The translations under genes and the position numbers were made by a program. Positions 1 through 49,810 of a stretch of 64,000 nucleotides of DNA are shown piece after piece (the first letter of the stretch is position 1; each line of letters starts with the position of its first letter). The notes beneath the pieces are model-generated. The model ran no database searches, was not told the DNA's origin, and saw only the letters and a program-made list of their open reading frames with translations. Origin of the DNA: Silurus meridionalis. Taxonomy: Eukaryota; Chordata; Actinopteri; Siluriformes; Siluridae. Location: NCBI RefSeq assembly GCF_014805685.1, contig NC_060901.1:23558405-23622404 (forward strand). Direction: 5' to 3'.

Positions 1-849
1 CGCCCAAAGAGGAACTCCAAACAGAAAATCATTGGTGTATTTAAGACCATGCAGCCGATCGCAGCGATACGAGTCATTTATCGGTGCCTGTGTATACACA
101 AGAGGAAAGCTCTATCTTCTACCTATGTGATCGAGCTGAAATGGTGGGAACTGGCAAACAACAAAAATTAGATGAAATACGGCTCAATTTAATAAAAAAA
201 ATTAAAAATAAATAAACAATATGTTATTGCAGATAAACAACACAACAACCGTGATATTTACATCCAAATCTGTCGGCATGGTGATTTGAACCTTCTAATC
301 GCGATTGAACTGCATTAAAGGTTCCTCCTGCCGAACGGACGTGAGATACTTACGTTTATTTTGATGATGTCGTAGATAAGGAAGCGTGGGATTGGCTGTC
401 CGTTCACTTTGTCGACAATCATCTCCTATTGGAAGGGGGGGAGAGAGAGAGAGAGAGAAAGAGATTTTATGAAACTGTGTATAATAGAGACCGCTTAAGA
501 TTCCATGAACATCTCGGAGGAAGATTCTAAATAGTCTCATTTCTACTGAACAGCCCAAAATCTCAGAGAACTCTGTGTGTTTGAGTGAGCGAAAAGAGAT
601 AAGGTAGGAGAGCACTCGAATCGAGGATATCGCTTTTGAAAAAAACGCTTTCACCGGACCACAAACTGGTCGAGTGTGAAGTGTCAAATCGGCCTTTGTG
701 AAATGTCGCAATTATTTCCCCCCTTGCGCAATAAGAAACTTCGTACAGAGTGCTGAAAACTGGGTCGAGGGATGCTGGGTCGGTTTGGTGCTCCAAACAT
801 TCAGCTGAAATACTTTGACCTGCCTCTTGTAAAACTTTCCAGAGCCCCT

Positions 850-1850
850 CTTCACTAGTTGAAAATTTCTTGATCCGGTTCATCCCAGAGTAGTTTAATA
901 GGGTTTAGGTGCAGTGACTGGGCAGGCCGTTCTATGATGGAAAAACCTCTAGGCAACTGTTTGCTCTTTAAAAGATGGTTCAGAGCTTGATACCGTAATT
1001 TCCGGACTATTAACCGCACCCAAATATAAGCCACACCCACTGAATTTTTGCCGCAGGTGTCTACACTGAAACGAATGAACTTTACACAGGCTTTAACGAA
1101 AGACAGTGTCTGTTAAACAGCTTGTATCTGAACAGTAGCCTACCAAAAAAGTCGTGCGTTTAAAAATCACCATCGCTGAAGCTTTTCTCCCGATGCCGTG
1201 CAGCTCAGAACACAGGTGAAGTGTGTTTTTTCATGCCCGGTTGTTTTCAGCGTGACGAATGATTCCATTTCCTGTAGACAGTCCGAGTGATCGGCAGGTC
1301 AAACGTCAGAGGAACATCATCCATATTTATGATGTGGTGCGGCCCGATTCAGTGGGAGCGCATCTGATTTAATATAAGGGCTCAGTTTTTTGGCATGAAG
1401 CTTGTGAAACCGGGAAAAACCCAGGAAAAATCCATAATTTAGCCGCTTCATTGTTTAAGCCACGGGGTTCAAAGCGTGGGAAAAAAGTAGCGGCTTATAG
1501 TCCGGAAAATACGGTACTTCTTGTTGTATGGTGAAGTTGGAATCAATTATCCTCAGTCCAGACAGAATTGCATGGTGGTGAAGCATGGAATTGTGGCTAT
1601 GTTGATTCAGTAGCTCCAAAACAAACTAAAACCATTAAGCTTCCACCTCCATGTTTGACTGTGGTGGGGTGAGGGAGTCTGCTAACATCCTCTCTTCTGA
1701 CTTTCATCCAAATTTTGACTCTTTTGTCCACAGAACTTCCATTCGCCGTCCAATTCATTTTTCAATGCAAATTTTACCTTTTACTGAATTTGTAGCATTG
1801 AAACAAATGGAACATGGGTCTCAAAAACCGAAAAAAGACCAGGTTTTTCC
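850..1850 (-). mobile_element. decayed Tc1-like transposon copy, split by a nested element
   Basis: On the minus strand, 855-1040 reads HLNPIKLLWDEPDQEI, a degraded form of the Tc1-type PDLNPIE..WDELD motif around the last catalytic Glu. Text resuming after position 1516 continues the same kind of transposase (for example the tract around 1644-1735). The copy has many stops and frameshifts. A shorter fragment of similar text lies at 58190-58262. Confidence 0.65.
991..1517. mobile_element. non-autonomous DNA transposon (TIR element) nested in the Tc1-like copy
   Basis: The left end reads taccgtaatttccggactat (from 991). The right end reads atagtccggaaaatacggta (to about 1515), the inverse with one or two mismatches. 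Between them are 'taagccacacccac' type segments repeated near both ends and no ORF. Flanking TA dinucleotides suggest TA target duplication. It interrupts the Tc1-like text between positions 990 and 1516. Confidence 0.7.
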
Positions 1851-2474
1851 ACACTTTTGACAGACATTCAAAAATACATGTAGAAAACAGAATGACGAGG
1901 GGGAAAAAAAAAAAATGTCCATGTGTCAAATTTATGTACACTTATCTTTTACTCAAAGTCAGCCAGGCAAACGTTCAAGACTAATCTTCTCAAGAAAGAA
2001 ACTCAAGACCGATCTTCTAGAAGGTGTTTATTAAAAGGATTGAAGCCTATTTACTGGGGTGGAAAAAAAAAAAAAAAAAAAAAACGGATTTGTCAGCCTG
2101 GTGACTTTCGAAACACTGGCAGCAGGAAACCGTTACGAACGTAGCGCGGGTCAGCAGAAGCGGCAGCTGGGCTTTGGATCTTCCAGAACATCGTTTGGCT
2201 CACACAAGCTGTTATTTGGACTTCTTAATGCCGGTAAAATGAGCTCCATTAGCGCTCTGGTGAATACGCGAGCGCTGCTCGTGCACCGGAAGGAAGAACG
2301 GCTATATTTAAAGTCCTCCGATTACATCAGACTGCTCATCTAATGTGGAGCATGTGACTTCACATCTGAACCATTAACTTGGGGGGGTCTCAAGCACGGC
2401 ATCAAATTCAGCACAATAAAAGACACGTTTGGACTCATTCTTGAATGAAATGTTTTGTCGGATAAATCAGATAT

Positions 2475-2506
<32 letters not shown>

Positions 2507-2657
2507 CATCTGAAGCGAAGAGAAAAAAATCCAGCTATGCTGTGTGGGTGGGAGGGACATCGTTCTGTGTCTCTTCTGTCAATCAAAGCAACACTAACCA
2601 ATCGCAAGATAGCGTTTATTTATTTATTTATTGAAATTGCAGGCCCTGCAAACTCAC

Positions 2658-39426
<36,769 letters not shown>

Positions 39427-39928
39427 AGTGTCTCCAAACAAATAAAGTTGCTGGTTAAAAGTCGGCTTTTTCACCGAGACCTGACACGAAGGCTCGTCCG
39501 GAGATCAGCTCTCCAGCACAGGGCTGCTGCTCAACTCCGAGTCGGGCTCCGAATTACACTTTACACCTTCCAGTCCATGCCGTTCAGCTCTTTCTATGTT
39601 TGTGTAATATATATGTTAATAATGCTCTCCAAAATAAATAAACAAACACCCCCTCTTCACACACTCAAGGACCCATTATTCCAACCCTACAACGCAAGCG
39701 CGACACGGAATCGACACATCAGGTGCTTCGAATCCTTTAGGTATCGACTCTGTGAGGTCACGTGGTCCTTGTTTTCAAAATACTGTAAATAAAAAAGGTC
39801 CATTCCAGTCTTCCTGTTCAAGTCGTTCTTTCGTTTTTATTTTCATTAGCTTTTATTTACTTTTTTTGTAATTCAACAGGAGTAAAAATATATAAAAATA
39901 GCATAATAGTGTATTACTGCAAAAATTG

Positions 39929-40320
<392 letters not shown>

Positions 40321-43300
40321 TCATTGTTAAGGTGATCAACTGCTCAATGGAGAACATTTGAAGACAAAACTGTTCATGGCAACTGCATTCCTAAGCCATT
40401 GTAGCCAATTGTATTATTACAGACCAAATCCATCTTCATGGTTCCTATGTTTAACCCTTCATAGTAACTTCATGGATCTTTAGACTGTTGAACTTGTGGC
40501 AATTAATTTTTACTTTATTCACAGTTTCCTTCATTTTATTTCATATGAGCTCAAGTCAGCTGTAAACAACACCTTTCGAAGTGACAGATTCCTGATTTAG
40601 AAATTCGAGTCTCTGATGAAACTCTAGTTCCTCTCGCACCAGGCACTAAATTAAGTATTTTGACAACATGAAAAGATTGTAAAAAAAAAAAACCATTAAT
40701 AATCATAAGAAAATATATATATACATATAAATATATTTTACTTAGACTTTCTGGATTGTTGTGAATAAACTGTCATGAATGATAGAAAATATGTGTTTTG
40801 GAAGGAGGATTATTTTTTAAAGAAATTTCCCTGTTGTCAAATTTGATCCTAAGCTCGAAAACACACATTTGTCTGTGAGAAATGTTTGTCGTGTTTGGAC
40901 ATTCCTAAAGTGGCAGACAAACCAGAAAACCTATTAACAAATTAGAATACACAATAACAAATGCAAAAACAAATAAACAAAAAATAATAATATTAATAAT
41001 AAAAATAACGAATCCGGCACAAATTAACAAATCCAAAAACAAAATAACAAATACGGAAGCACTTTTAGTGCTTTTACTTTTTGTTATTGTTTTCCAATTT
41101 GTTTTGTTTTGTGATTTGTTCATGTGCTTTGCACTTCTCAGCCTTCCTTTTGGGTTTCCTCCAGGTTCTCTGGTTTCCTTCCATCTCCCAAAAACATGCC
41201 AGGCGGTGGATCGGCTCAGACTGATTGCCCCGTGGTGTGAATGAGTGTATGGAGCTTTTGGATGTGAGAAAGCCATTAGTTATGGGTCCTGGTTACATTC
41301 CTGGAACCCAGTGTTCTCCTGTGTTCTGTGACCAGTTTTACTGGAAGTGAGTGATGAAACTGAAGTAGAAGAAATTTCATAATGATCACCAGCAGAGGGA
41401 GTCCAGACACATATACATATATAGTACAGTATATGTAAAGACTGTAATGAGACTTTTTGGATCTAAAAGCAGGTTTCAGGCAGTTTTATTTGTATAAACT
41501 CTATTCAAAGTATAATATTTTAGTGGAAATGTTTCTTCAACCCTGTTTGAACAAAGACTTTGTAAATGTCGCATAACTCTGGGTTTCAGCACGAGTCACA
41601 AACACCCATGATGGCCTACTTTGTTACTCCTATTACCCCATTGTTAGCGACCTATTATCTTTTTCCAGTGTAAACATTCAAAAAAACGATTGCAATGCTG
41701 GCCTTTGTGATGCGTGTAGCATGAAAAACTTTCCACACCTACAGTATATTCAACTGTTTTGGTGCTGTATGAATGTAGATTTCTTAATATCTTTGATAAA
41801 ATCGTAGGGTATTCGATTGCGTTGATTAAAAAAAGTCTTGTTGATGCTGGATTTTCTGTACTTTCCCTACAAAATTCCTCCCTCCTCCTCCCCAGTCTGT
41901 TGCCTAGCAGATTTTCTGCAGCTCCTGCAACCAGAACCTTGAAGCTCAGTGACCAGCTGTCTTTCCTCAGACCGCCTCGGCCGTGAGGACAGAATACTAA
42001 TGCGTCATCAGGATCGAAAAGCTGAATTGTATCAATGTGGAATTATCTCCCATCTCAACTCCGAAAAACGATCAAGGTTTTATATTTGGCATCCCACCAC
42101 CAGGCAGATTATTTTCCTTGAACCTCACATCTTCTTGTATTTTATTGCTCGATATTCAAGGCTGCAGGACCTAAGGAAGTTTATTAAAAGCTTAAAATAG
42201 CATTAAGGTTCGGCTTTGAAACGTTCCCAGGATCATCCATGGGATCAGATTTGGATCTGGTGTGTTCTGAATCCAAACTCAAAGTGATACCAAATGTTGA
42301 ATAGAGGATTTATTCTTACTTAGAATGATATATTGTGTAGTCGAGTCTCATACTGATTCCCAGTAGTGATTTTTTTCTAAAATAACCTTTTACTTTTTAC
42401 TTTTATTGAAGTTGTGTGTTAGAAGAAAAGTCCGTATTTGCAATTAAATACATTTCATTCTAAGGGCTTTTTTATTTTAAATTTTTGTTTTACTATTCCT
42501 GGTTGCTCAGCTTCACCCCAGCAATATGTGTCATCAGTCATCAGTGGCAGTTATGCAAATCCCATGCCCCGTATGCTTACATGGGATTTACCTCATGAAA
42601 GGATATGAATCATCAAGAAAAAAAACAAAAACAACAACAAGTAGCTGTTTGGGAACAGACTTTCTTCAGCTTGCTAGAGTTTTACGTATCCGATGAACAT
42701 CATTGAAGGTTATCTTCAGGATCTTTTGCCAAAAAACCTGATATTGCTCAAGAAGAGGAGCAAAAAAACAGCAGGGGAAAAATGGCGATATCTATAATAA
42801 AGTCTACTCTTTTCTTTGCAACTGATCCAATTTTCCAGTACAGTGTACATCTGTTCAACCCAGAAAGCAGTTAAAAGAACAGCAAATACATCTCTAAACT
42901 AGACAGGTTTCATTTATGATTATTATTTAATATGTATAAATATAAGTATGTGGACGTGAGGAGGTTCGGTGAACACGATTGTACAGAACGGTGATTCTTC
43001 AGGTGTAAAAATGTGCAAATGGAAAAGTACAAAATTCTGACCAAGATCAAGGCAGTCATGAGTGATGGACAAAAGAAAACTCAGAGTTTAAGGCAATACA
43101 GTTAATGATATCTCCTGTTTGGATTTGCTGTAATTGAGGATCCAACAGTACCGATTCCTTCATGGTTGGTCTGTGGTGAGAAGTTGCCATGGTCCCAAGC
43201 AAGGACACAATTTTTGGACAGTTTTTGGTCGACGCCTGCCAAAGAGTTCCTCGTTCTTGTCAGAGTTTTTTCGAGCATGAGTTTGGTGTATGCCGTTCTA

Positions 43301-43639
43301 CAATTCCTGCCAGGATATCAACTTTAGGTTCACACTGATCGAGTAACAACAAATCGAGAGATTAAATCGCCATATTATACACCGTGTTCCATTTTGTACA
43401 ATTTCTGGTGGGTGATGTGTCATACGATTTTTTTCCTGACATCAGTGCCTGATTAAAAAGGTCTTGTGGCTTTTGGAATGACCACAAATCCCACATCAAG
43501 ATTTTATAATCTAGTAGAAATCCTTCTTTGGACATGGGATGGATTGTAACAGCTGAGATTGAATACATCTGGAATAGGATTGATGATCAGGCCTAGATTT
43601 TTTGGCATTAGATGATTGAAATGCTCTTGTTGCTCTTAA

Positions 43640-43995
43640 ATGACAAAATCCCACATCAGACTACCTTTGCACAACATTTTTGTTTACATTTTGGCCACTG
43701 TTCAATTTTGTTCACTTTGTCTTGTCACAACAGGTTTACTGGCGAAGCTATTTCGTGTTTTGTCCTGCACTGTCCTGCGTTGTCTTGAACTGTCTTGTGT
43801 TGTCTTTGCACTGTTTGCACCAGGATGCACTTTATGTGGCGAGGACACTTACTAGTCCCTGGCCCTGTGTTTTCTGTTTCGGTGATTGTTCTTTAATGTA
43901 GCATCAGGGTTCTGGAGGAACGTTGTTTAATTTCACTGTGTACTGCGTCAGCTATATTGGTTGAAATGACAATAAAAGCTTCTTGAATTGACTTG
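43640..43995 (+). mobile_element. retroelement-like 3' end with short-repeat tail
   Basis: Ends 'gaaatgacaataaaagcttc' + 'ttgaattgacttgac', a polyadenylation-like signal with a tail of short repeats. The same ending occurs at 58270-58303. An internal run of 'tgtcctgcactgtcctgcgt' variants is tandem-like. The exact family was not identified. Confidence 0.5.
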
Positions 43996-44629
43996 ACATA
44001 ATCTTGTAGAAAGATCTGAAGATGGGATTGAGTTGAACATACGGGATGATATATGGGATAGACCTCTTTAACAGTAAATGTGGAATACATCTGGAATTTT
44101 TTTCACAAAATCAGTTATGCACATACTTTTCATCATTATTGGGTGTGAAACCGCACCACTGTTTGCGGAACTCAACATTCAGGAAACTCACTGGGGTTTT
44201 TCTACATGTTAAAACACCACCATTTCCTTCTCGTTTCCATTACGTAATGCACCGGATGCCATGCCCATATTTGGAACAGCCACGCGCTTACGCTCTGATG
44301 ACGTAGTTCCTGATAAGGGCGGTCCGCCTTACTGAACATACACAAACACATATAGTTTTTTATTTTATTTATATATATAAATATAAAAAAACACCTCAAA
44401 TACATTTATATATCGTCCATATGGTCTACAAGTACTTTCTCAACCGCACACTGAAAAAGAAATAAAAAAGAAAAAATTTGTTTTAATGCAAAACGCATTA
44501 TTTCGACGCACCTGATATTTATATTTATTTAAAACCAGAAAATGTTAAAAAGAAATTGAAAAAATGTTCAAAAAGTGGTTTTATTGCTTGTTTTTCAGCG
44601 CTGAAACAACTATATTCGGTTTCCTTTGT

Positions 44630-44745
44630 TCCCCAAAGAAAAAGAGGGCGTGACAATGGGCGTGGCCTAAAGTTGCTGGTGCTACAAACACAGAGTGACG
44701 CGCAGCAACGGCGCCATTTCGACTCCAGGTTCCGACCTGTTCGGT
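44630..44745 (+). promoter_or_regulatory. candidate pnrc1 promoter
   Basis: A GC-richer stretch with a GC/CACCC-type box (gggcgtggcc), a CRE-like half site (tgacgcg) and a YY1-like 'gcgccatttc', 150-260 bp upstream of the pnrc1 ATG. No TATA box is evident. Position and motifs only. Confidence 0.4.
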
Positions 44746-44891
44746 GGACTCTCGGGAAAGTTTCTCCCTCCGCCCACATGATCTTTTAACTGTATTAACA
44801 ACAAAAACAACAACAAAAAGAAAACGATCCCATAATCGTTCTTTCTTCACGCGAGGAATTATTTCTGATCGGTGCTCTTGTTTAGATCTTC

Positions 44892-45320
44892 ATGGTGAAG
44901 GAAGCCATTTTGGATCCTCCATATCTCATGCATCCTCCTCTTTTGTGCTCATCGTCGAGCGGTTTGGGAATCATCATGTTGGCTGTCGATTCGTGTTTGG
45001 ACAACGTCGAGAACAACGAACCCACCCGGGTGGTGTCCTGCTCCAACCTGAACAAATCCCTTACCAGGCGAGCTCTTCTGAAGAAAGGAGGAGGAGGAGG
45101 ACATGGACATCATCAACATCAACATCGAGTCCGCGTCCAAAGCAGAATCACCTCCAACCAGAAGCAGGTTTCGGTTCTCAGGAGCAACACGACACGTTTA
45201 ACCGACATCAACAACAACAACCACCACCACCACCTTTCCACCAGCACCATCATCAACGACCTGAAAAACACCTCCCCCAACAAGAGCACCGAGCTCCAGA
45301 CCAACACACCATCCAAGGAG
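44892..45320 (+). CDS. pnrc1: pnrc1 exon 1 (residues 1-143)
   Basis: Starts MVKEAILDPPYLMHPPLLCS and ends AAG GAG|GTCAGT (phase 0). Low-complexity Gly and His/Asn runs lie near residues 60-70 and 105-115. Confidence 0.88.
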
Positions 45321-46286
45321 GTCAGTAACACACTTTTCTCTTCTAAATATCATCTAGGACACCATATGCACCAACAAATGCTCTCAACCCCATGTGAAAC
45401 CTGATATCAGACCCATTGTTTGTGTTTGACCCCCCTTTTTTTCCCACCATGTTATTGCCCCCCTCTGGTATCTTCTCACAACAAAGGTTTTATGGTGCAG
45501 AAATGGTCCATAATAATTATAAGATGTAATGTGATGTAAAGAACTGATAAAAAAATCCATCCATTGGATTCATTCATCAAAAATGTATTTGGAAAAAGAA
45601 GTAAAAACCCACCATAGTACACGTCGAAATGTTTTTTCACGTGTCGAAATGTTTTTAATGTTTTTTCGTATCGTATAGTGTCGTTGATTTGGCCCAGAAA
45701 TCTGATTTCGTGTCTAATCTGGGTCACGGGTTTATCTCTTGTTGTCGTTGTTTAACGTCCTGGTGTGGCGGGGGAGGGAGGGAGGGTGCGTGCACGTAAA
45801 AAGGCCTACGTGCAGCCAGGGGTGTTGCTCAATGCCTGCCAGCCGGATGCCATTTGTTCGTGTGTCTGCTCTGTTCCACCGGATGATAAATATATGTGTT
45901 TTTATTTACTAAACACGCCCCTGTTCTGTCCTCAGGTGCTGAAATCCAAAGCCGGGAAGACAGAAAGAGCGTCGGACAAACACAGGACGCACGCCCCCAA
46001 CGTCAACACCCGCTCGAGCCGACACGCCAAATACGAAAGCAGGGACAGGAAGAGGTCTCTGAGCTCGGCGGAAACGCAGAGGAACACAAAGAACGCCGAG
46101 GAGACCCTCAAAGACGCGGAGAAGACCTACGCGGGAGCCAAGTTCAGCGAGCCGCCTTCGCCGAGCGTGTTGCCCAAGCCCCCGAGTCACTGGGTGGGAG
46201 AGAACGGACCTCGGCATTCCGACAACAGCCGCGAGCAGATGTCTGTGCATCTGAAGACCATCCTGAAAGTACAGTCCAAACCGTGA
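44892..46286 (+). CDS. pnrc1: proline-rich nuclear receptor coactivator 1
   Basis: Small nuclear coactivator that binds nuclear receptors through an SH3-binding proline motif; the PNRC family also links to decapping. Exons 44892-45320 and 45936-46286, 259 residues. The start is fixed by an in-frame TAG at 44883. The C-terminus carries the family signature YAGAKFSEPPSPSVLPKPPS followed by HW, then VHLKTILKVQ, an LxxLL-like box, just before the stop. The N-terminal half is Gly/His/Asn-rich (GGGGGHGHHQHQH, NNNNHHHH) and poorly conserved. The exon junction falls at TPSKE|VLKSK as in mammalian PNRC1. Human PNRC1 is 327 residues; the shorter form and two-exon structure fit PNRC1 better than PNRC2, as does its place between rngtt and pm20d2. 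Confidence 0.92.
45321..45935. other. pnrc1 intron
   Basis: 615 bp, GT-AG. No repeat recognised apart from short T-runs. Confidence 0.9.
45936..46286 (+). CDS. pnrc1: pnrc1 exon 2 (residues 144-259, PNRC signature)
   Basis: Acceptor GTCCTCAG. Begins VLKSKAGKTERASDKHR and ends LKTILKVQSKP with TGA at 46284-46286. Overlapping ORFs in other frames and on minus are shadows. Confidence 0.95.
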   Translation: MLKSKAGKTERASDKHRTHAPNVNTRSSRHAKYESRDRKRSLSSAETQRNTKNAEETLKDAEKTYAGAKFSEPPSPSVLPKPPSHWVGENGPRHSDNSREQMSVHLKTILKVQSKP

Positions 46287-46429
46287 AGCGGCTCGAAAAG
46301 ACAGTTTTAGCAAAAGAACATCATGAATTCGGCTCCAGGAGAACGACGACAAAAACGCGTTTCGAGGCGCGATAAAAACGTCTTGCGTTAGGAAGAGACA
46401 CTCATTTCCTTTTCTTTTTTTTTTAGAAA

Positions 46430-46435
46430 AATAAA
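46430..46435 (+). terminator. candidate proximal poly(A) signal of pnrc1
   Basis: AATAAA 144 nt after the stop. A second AATAAA at 47157-47162 would give a 3' UTR of about 0.88 kb. Just downstream of the first is tgtaaata (46439-46446), which fits the Pumilio site UGUANAUA and would be present only in the longer form. Confidence 0.55.
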
Positions 46436-48204
46436 ACGTGTAAATAATGTAAAACGTGTAACATACGTGTATATTTTTTGGACGTTGTTTTAAGAGAAAA
46501 ATCTAGTTTTGTTACTGAAGCCTATGATGGTATGCTCGGAGCGAACGCACTGACCGAGGCACATCCCGGAATGCACATTACACGTGAAAAAAAATGCTTA
46601 GTTTTGCACAAGAACGGGAGAAAAAGCGACGCGGGTCCCTTTTTTGTGACGCGAGGACGGATCGGCGGAGGCGTTCCTAGAAAGGGACGCGGACACGTTT
46701 TTTTTTTAAAAGGGTAGGAATGTAGCATCGTACTGAGAAACAGCGCCTACTAAAGGACAAATCGAAAAACCGGCGCTTGCGGAAGTGAACCATTTTGTCC
46801 TAACAGTGTATCACTTCGAGAATGTGTGTGTTGTTTTTTTTTTTTAAACAGGAAATGATGTTTACTGTGAAAGAAGGTTTTGTATTAGGGATGTGTTTAC
46901 ATATCTGTGGAGAAAAGCCAGGCCTCTACCATCACCCCCCCATTCCCCATATCTTCACTAACCTTAAACTAAACCCAAGACGTTTTTATTTTCGCAAAAG
47001 AAACATTTTGTTGCAACGTTGATTTGATTTTTAAAGCAAAAAAAATTCCCTTTTTTATTTTTAATTACAGAAAAGCAAGTAACTTATGCCCTCGGTTCTG
47101 AAATTGGTAAAAGAAACGTTATGAACGTTTTAAATTAAAAAAAAAAAAAGTATTAAAATAAAGAATTTGGCCACCCCCTTTACATTGTGGTGTTTTTGTT
47201 TTCCTTTTTGCACGCACTCTTCCTCACGGTTTGTCCATCAATCTTCCACTATTCTTCCAAGGTGTTTGATGCTTTGACGGACTTCGGTTCTAAAAGTGGT
47301 CCTTTTTAAGAATATTTGATGAAAGGTTCATCAAAAATGGTTCTTCTATGATCTCATTATGGAAAAACCCTTTTTTATTCTCCCTGGCTCCTTGTGTTTT
47401 GACCCTTTACTGTTCCATGTCTTAATTGATCATCTGTGAACATCTAGGCTCAAAGTTGGTGTTAGAAAATGGGGAAAAATGGGCGAGCGTAAGGATTGGA
47501 GCTCGAATCGTGATGTCTAGACGACCGGGTCAGCGCATCTCTAAAACTGCAGAAAGGCGAAAGTGTAGGTTTATTGCCTATAAATTTGTTTCTGAAAGTA
47601 TTTGGACGTTCCAGTCTAGAATTAGTTCCCACCACTCTTGTTAGATCCACTAGATTTCTGTGGTGGGGTGAAGTTGATGTTCCAGTCCATACCAGTGTTC
47701 AGTGGGGTTGAGGTCAGGACTCTGTACGCAGTCGGATACTTGAGTTCCTCCATTCCAAGTCTTGATTTTAAAGTCATGTTTGAGCTTCTTGGTTTCAATA
47801 GACTTTGGTCTTTATGGCAGAGGGGTTGGGAAAAGGTCCTTGAGAGTCTACAAACTGGGAGCCAGATTTATATATAGTCTGTCTGTTTTCAGCAGGTGCT
47901 CTCTGACACTAAAGACAAAAAGTATCCGAAAGATACTTTGCAAAGACCGGAACACCAACATGTACATGTCTCCGGCGTCTGTCTGTATATTAGTGCCATT
48001 AAAAGCTTAGATGAACTTCGTCCACTTGCACTAAACACAAAGTGATCTTTGACTGTGTACTGGCTCTTTAATCTAACAAAACGAACGATTGTATGGTTCT
48101 CTCTAATTTCAGTACTGTATCATACTTATTATACTTATATATAATTTATTACAATACAAATCCCATTACCCCATACTGTTATTTCTCGATTTGTTTGAAA
48201 GAAT

Positions 48205-48330
48205 CGGAGCAGCGCCCTCTTAACAATGGACATTGCCTTAAAGCAGTTTCACAGAGATATGAGGTTATAACGTTGTATAAAAGAATGTATAGTTTATCCC
48301 TAATGAGTGACTGTGGTAAGAACAAACCTC
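48205..48330 (+). repeat. R380 repeat, copy 5 (partial)
   Basis: 'caatggacattgccttaaag', 'cagtttcacagagatatgag' and 'agtttatccctaatgagtga' correspond to the first third of copy 3. Confidence 0.7.
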
Positions 48331-48359
48331 CTGAGTCATTTTTTTAAAATGGTTGTGGT

Positions 48360-48960
48360 GTATATCAGTGGTGGGCAGTCAGGGCCAGCAAAGCCGCCTT
48401 CATTTATTCCCAACAGTTTATTCTCTTCATTTCGTAGCGTTTCTTTTGGCTACACTGCTTCCAGTACGTGTATGTGGATGTTAGATTTTTTGCCAATCAG
48501 ATTTCAGCCTCTATGTGCTGCCATGTCAATCTAATCTGCCGAGGGCCTTCAGAGTCAGTAGTGCTGGCCTTTTTACCTCAGTCTCTATTAGCAATGAGTC
48601 TGTTTCTTTAACCAATCAGATTTCAGATTCTCCTCACAGGGAAAGCTAGCGGGCCCAGAATAGCGTCCGCATTTTTCCGTCCTCTGGTTGGTTGGTCAGA
48701 GGGAAACTGGTAAAACACGTTTGTAGCTCTGCACACATTAATACATATGAGTTAGACTTTTTCATGCCTATGGAGGAAGAGAAATTTATTTGGTCTCGGA
48801 CATACTTAAAAATACATTTTGAAGAAAAGCTAGACATCATGAGAAGGTCGGCCAACCCTGAAACTGTCTCAGCCCGGGAAATGGTTTGTTCTCCACTTCC
48901 AGACCACTGAATACGAGCGGTACCACTGGATTACAGCCTCTGAGTGGCGCTGCACATTAT
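48360..48960 (+). mobile_element. possible DNA-transposon remnant
   Basis: 'agtggtgggcagtcagggcc' and two 'ccaatcagatttcag' segments about 120 bp apart (48493 and 48613) suggest an old repeat. A 72-residue ORF (48692-48910) has no recognised domain. Weak call. Confidence 0.3.
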
Positions 48961-49810
48961 GAGTCTGCATCTCTGGTGAGCAGGTTGTGTTTTATTTAGA
49001 TTTTTAATGTTTTTGTCATGTTATTAGACAAATATTGATTCTGCTCCAGATGTTGTAAGTGCACAGTTGCAGAGGTGTAACGAGTAGTTGAAATTCGATA
49101 CTAGCCGAAAAATTACTTAAGTACACTAATAAAGTACATCTACTCAAATACTTTAAACCACTGATACGATGTAAGTATATATCAATTTCTCATATCATGT
49201 TCTTTTTAGTATTTATTCAGAGATACCATCCACTAGTACCAATATCCGATTGATTCCCAAGATTGGAAAAACAAGAAGACCTCACGCTTTTCAGCCGTCG
49301 TGCAAAACATTTCTATGTCTAAATCCCAGCAATTTTTTCAGAACTTCTGTGCGTTTATGTCGTATTTATTTCGAGAGCAGCTGTTCTAACTTACGCATTA
49401 CACACATGCACTGTTATCCTTGCACACAGATTTGCAGCTGCGCCCAACGACAGGCCTGGCAGTGTTATATTATCCCCAGCAATGCAAAGGTCGTGGCACG
49501 CTGTTGCATAAGATTTCAGTTCACCTCCTGTGCACTCGTCGCCTGCCTGTAATTACTAGTCTGACTGTTACGCTGCTTTTTTTGTGATACTGAAGCGTAA
49601 TAAAGCTAAGTAGGAGTTCCTTGACTGCAGCTCATAGCAGAAAAACAGCTCACGTTACAGATTACAAGTGTGTAGGAGTGCAATGCTTGTCTGAGCAATG
49701 ACCTCCTTTATCTTAGCGCCTCCTTCATCTTAGTTAAAGTACCTTTAAGTGTTTATTGAGCCATAAATTGAAGTCTAAGACTCTCATATTTCTTGGTGTG
49801 CTAAAAGAGA

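Larger units (their letters stand above)
1..2657. other. rngtt intron 9 (partial) with repeats
   Basis: No further rngtt exon was recognised left of exon 9, so at least 2.6 kb of intron 9 lies here. It holds a (GA)n tract near 436-463, a decayed Tc1-like copy (850-1850) with a nested TIR element, and A-runs near 1900, 2062 and 2480. The remaining sequence shows no coding signal. Confidence 0.7.
46287..49810. other. intergenic pnrc1-pm20d2
   Basis: 3.5 kb containing the pnrc1 3' UTR, a Tc1-type fragment near 47610-47720, an R380 fragment (48205-48330) and a possible transposon-derived stretch (48360-48960). No SR-protein (srsf12) exon was recognised, although SRSF12 sits here in human. Confidence 0.65.

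Noticed and set aside
1..2657. Possible rngtt exon 10 left of exon 9
   Set aside because: The expected family text after LLDG (a MIID-type motif) was not found on the minus strand, so it lies outside the window.
43050..43600. Possible Tc1-like relic upstream of the retroelement-like 3' end
   Set aside because: Some phrases resemble transposase text, but no catalytic motif or ends could be identified.
44744..45328. 194-residue plus ORF overlapping pnrc1 exon 1
   Set aside because: Different frame from pnrc1, and composed of Gln/Pro/His shadow of the low-complexity region.
45896..46375. 159-residue plus ORF and 147-residue minus ORF overlapping pnrc1 exon 2
   Set aside because: The pnrc1 frame carries the conserved PNRC signature; the others are shadows of GC-richer coding sequence.
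46287..49810. Expected srsf12 gene by human synteny
   Set aside because: No RRM motif or SR dipeptide exon was visible on either strand.
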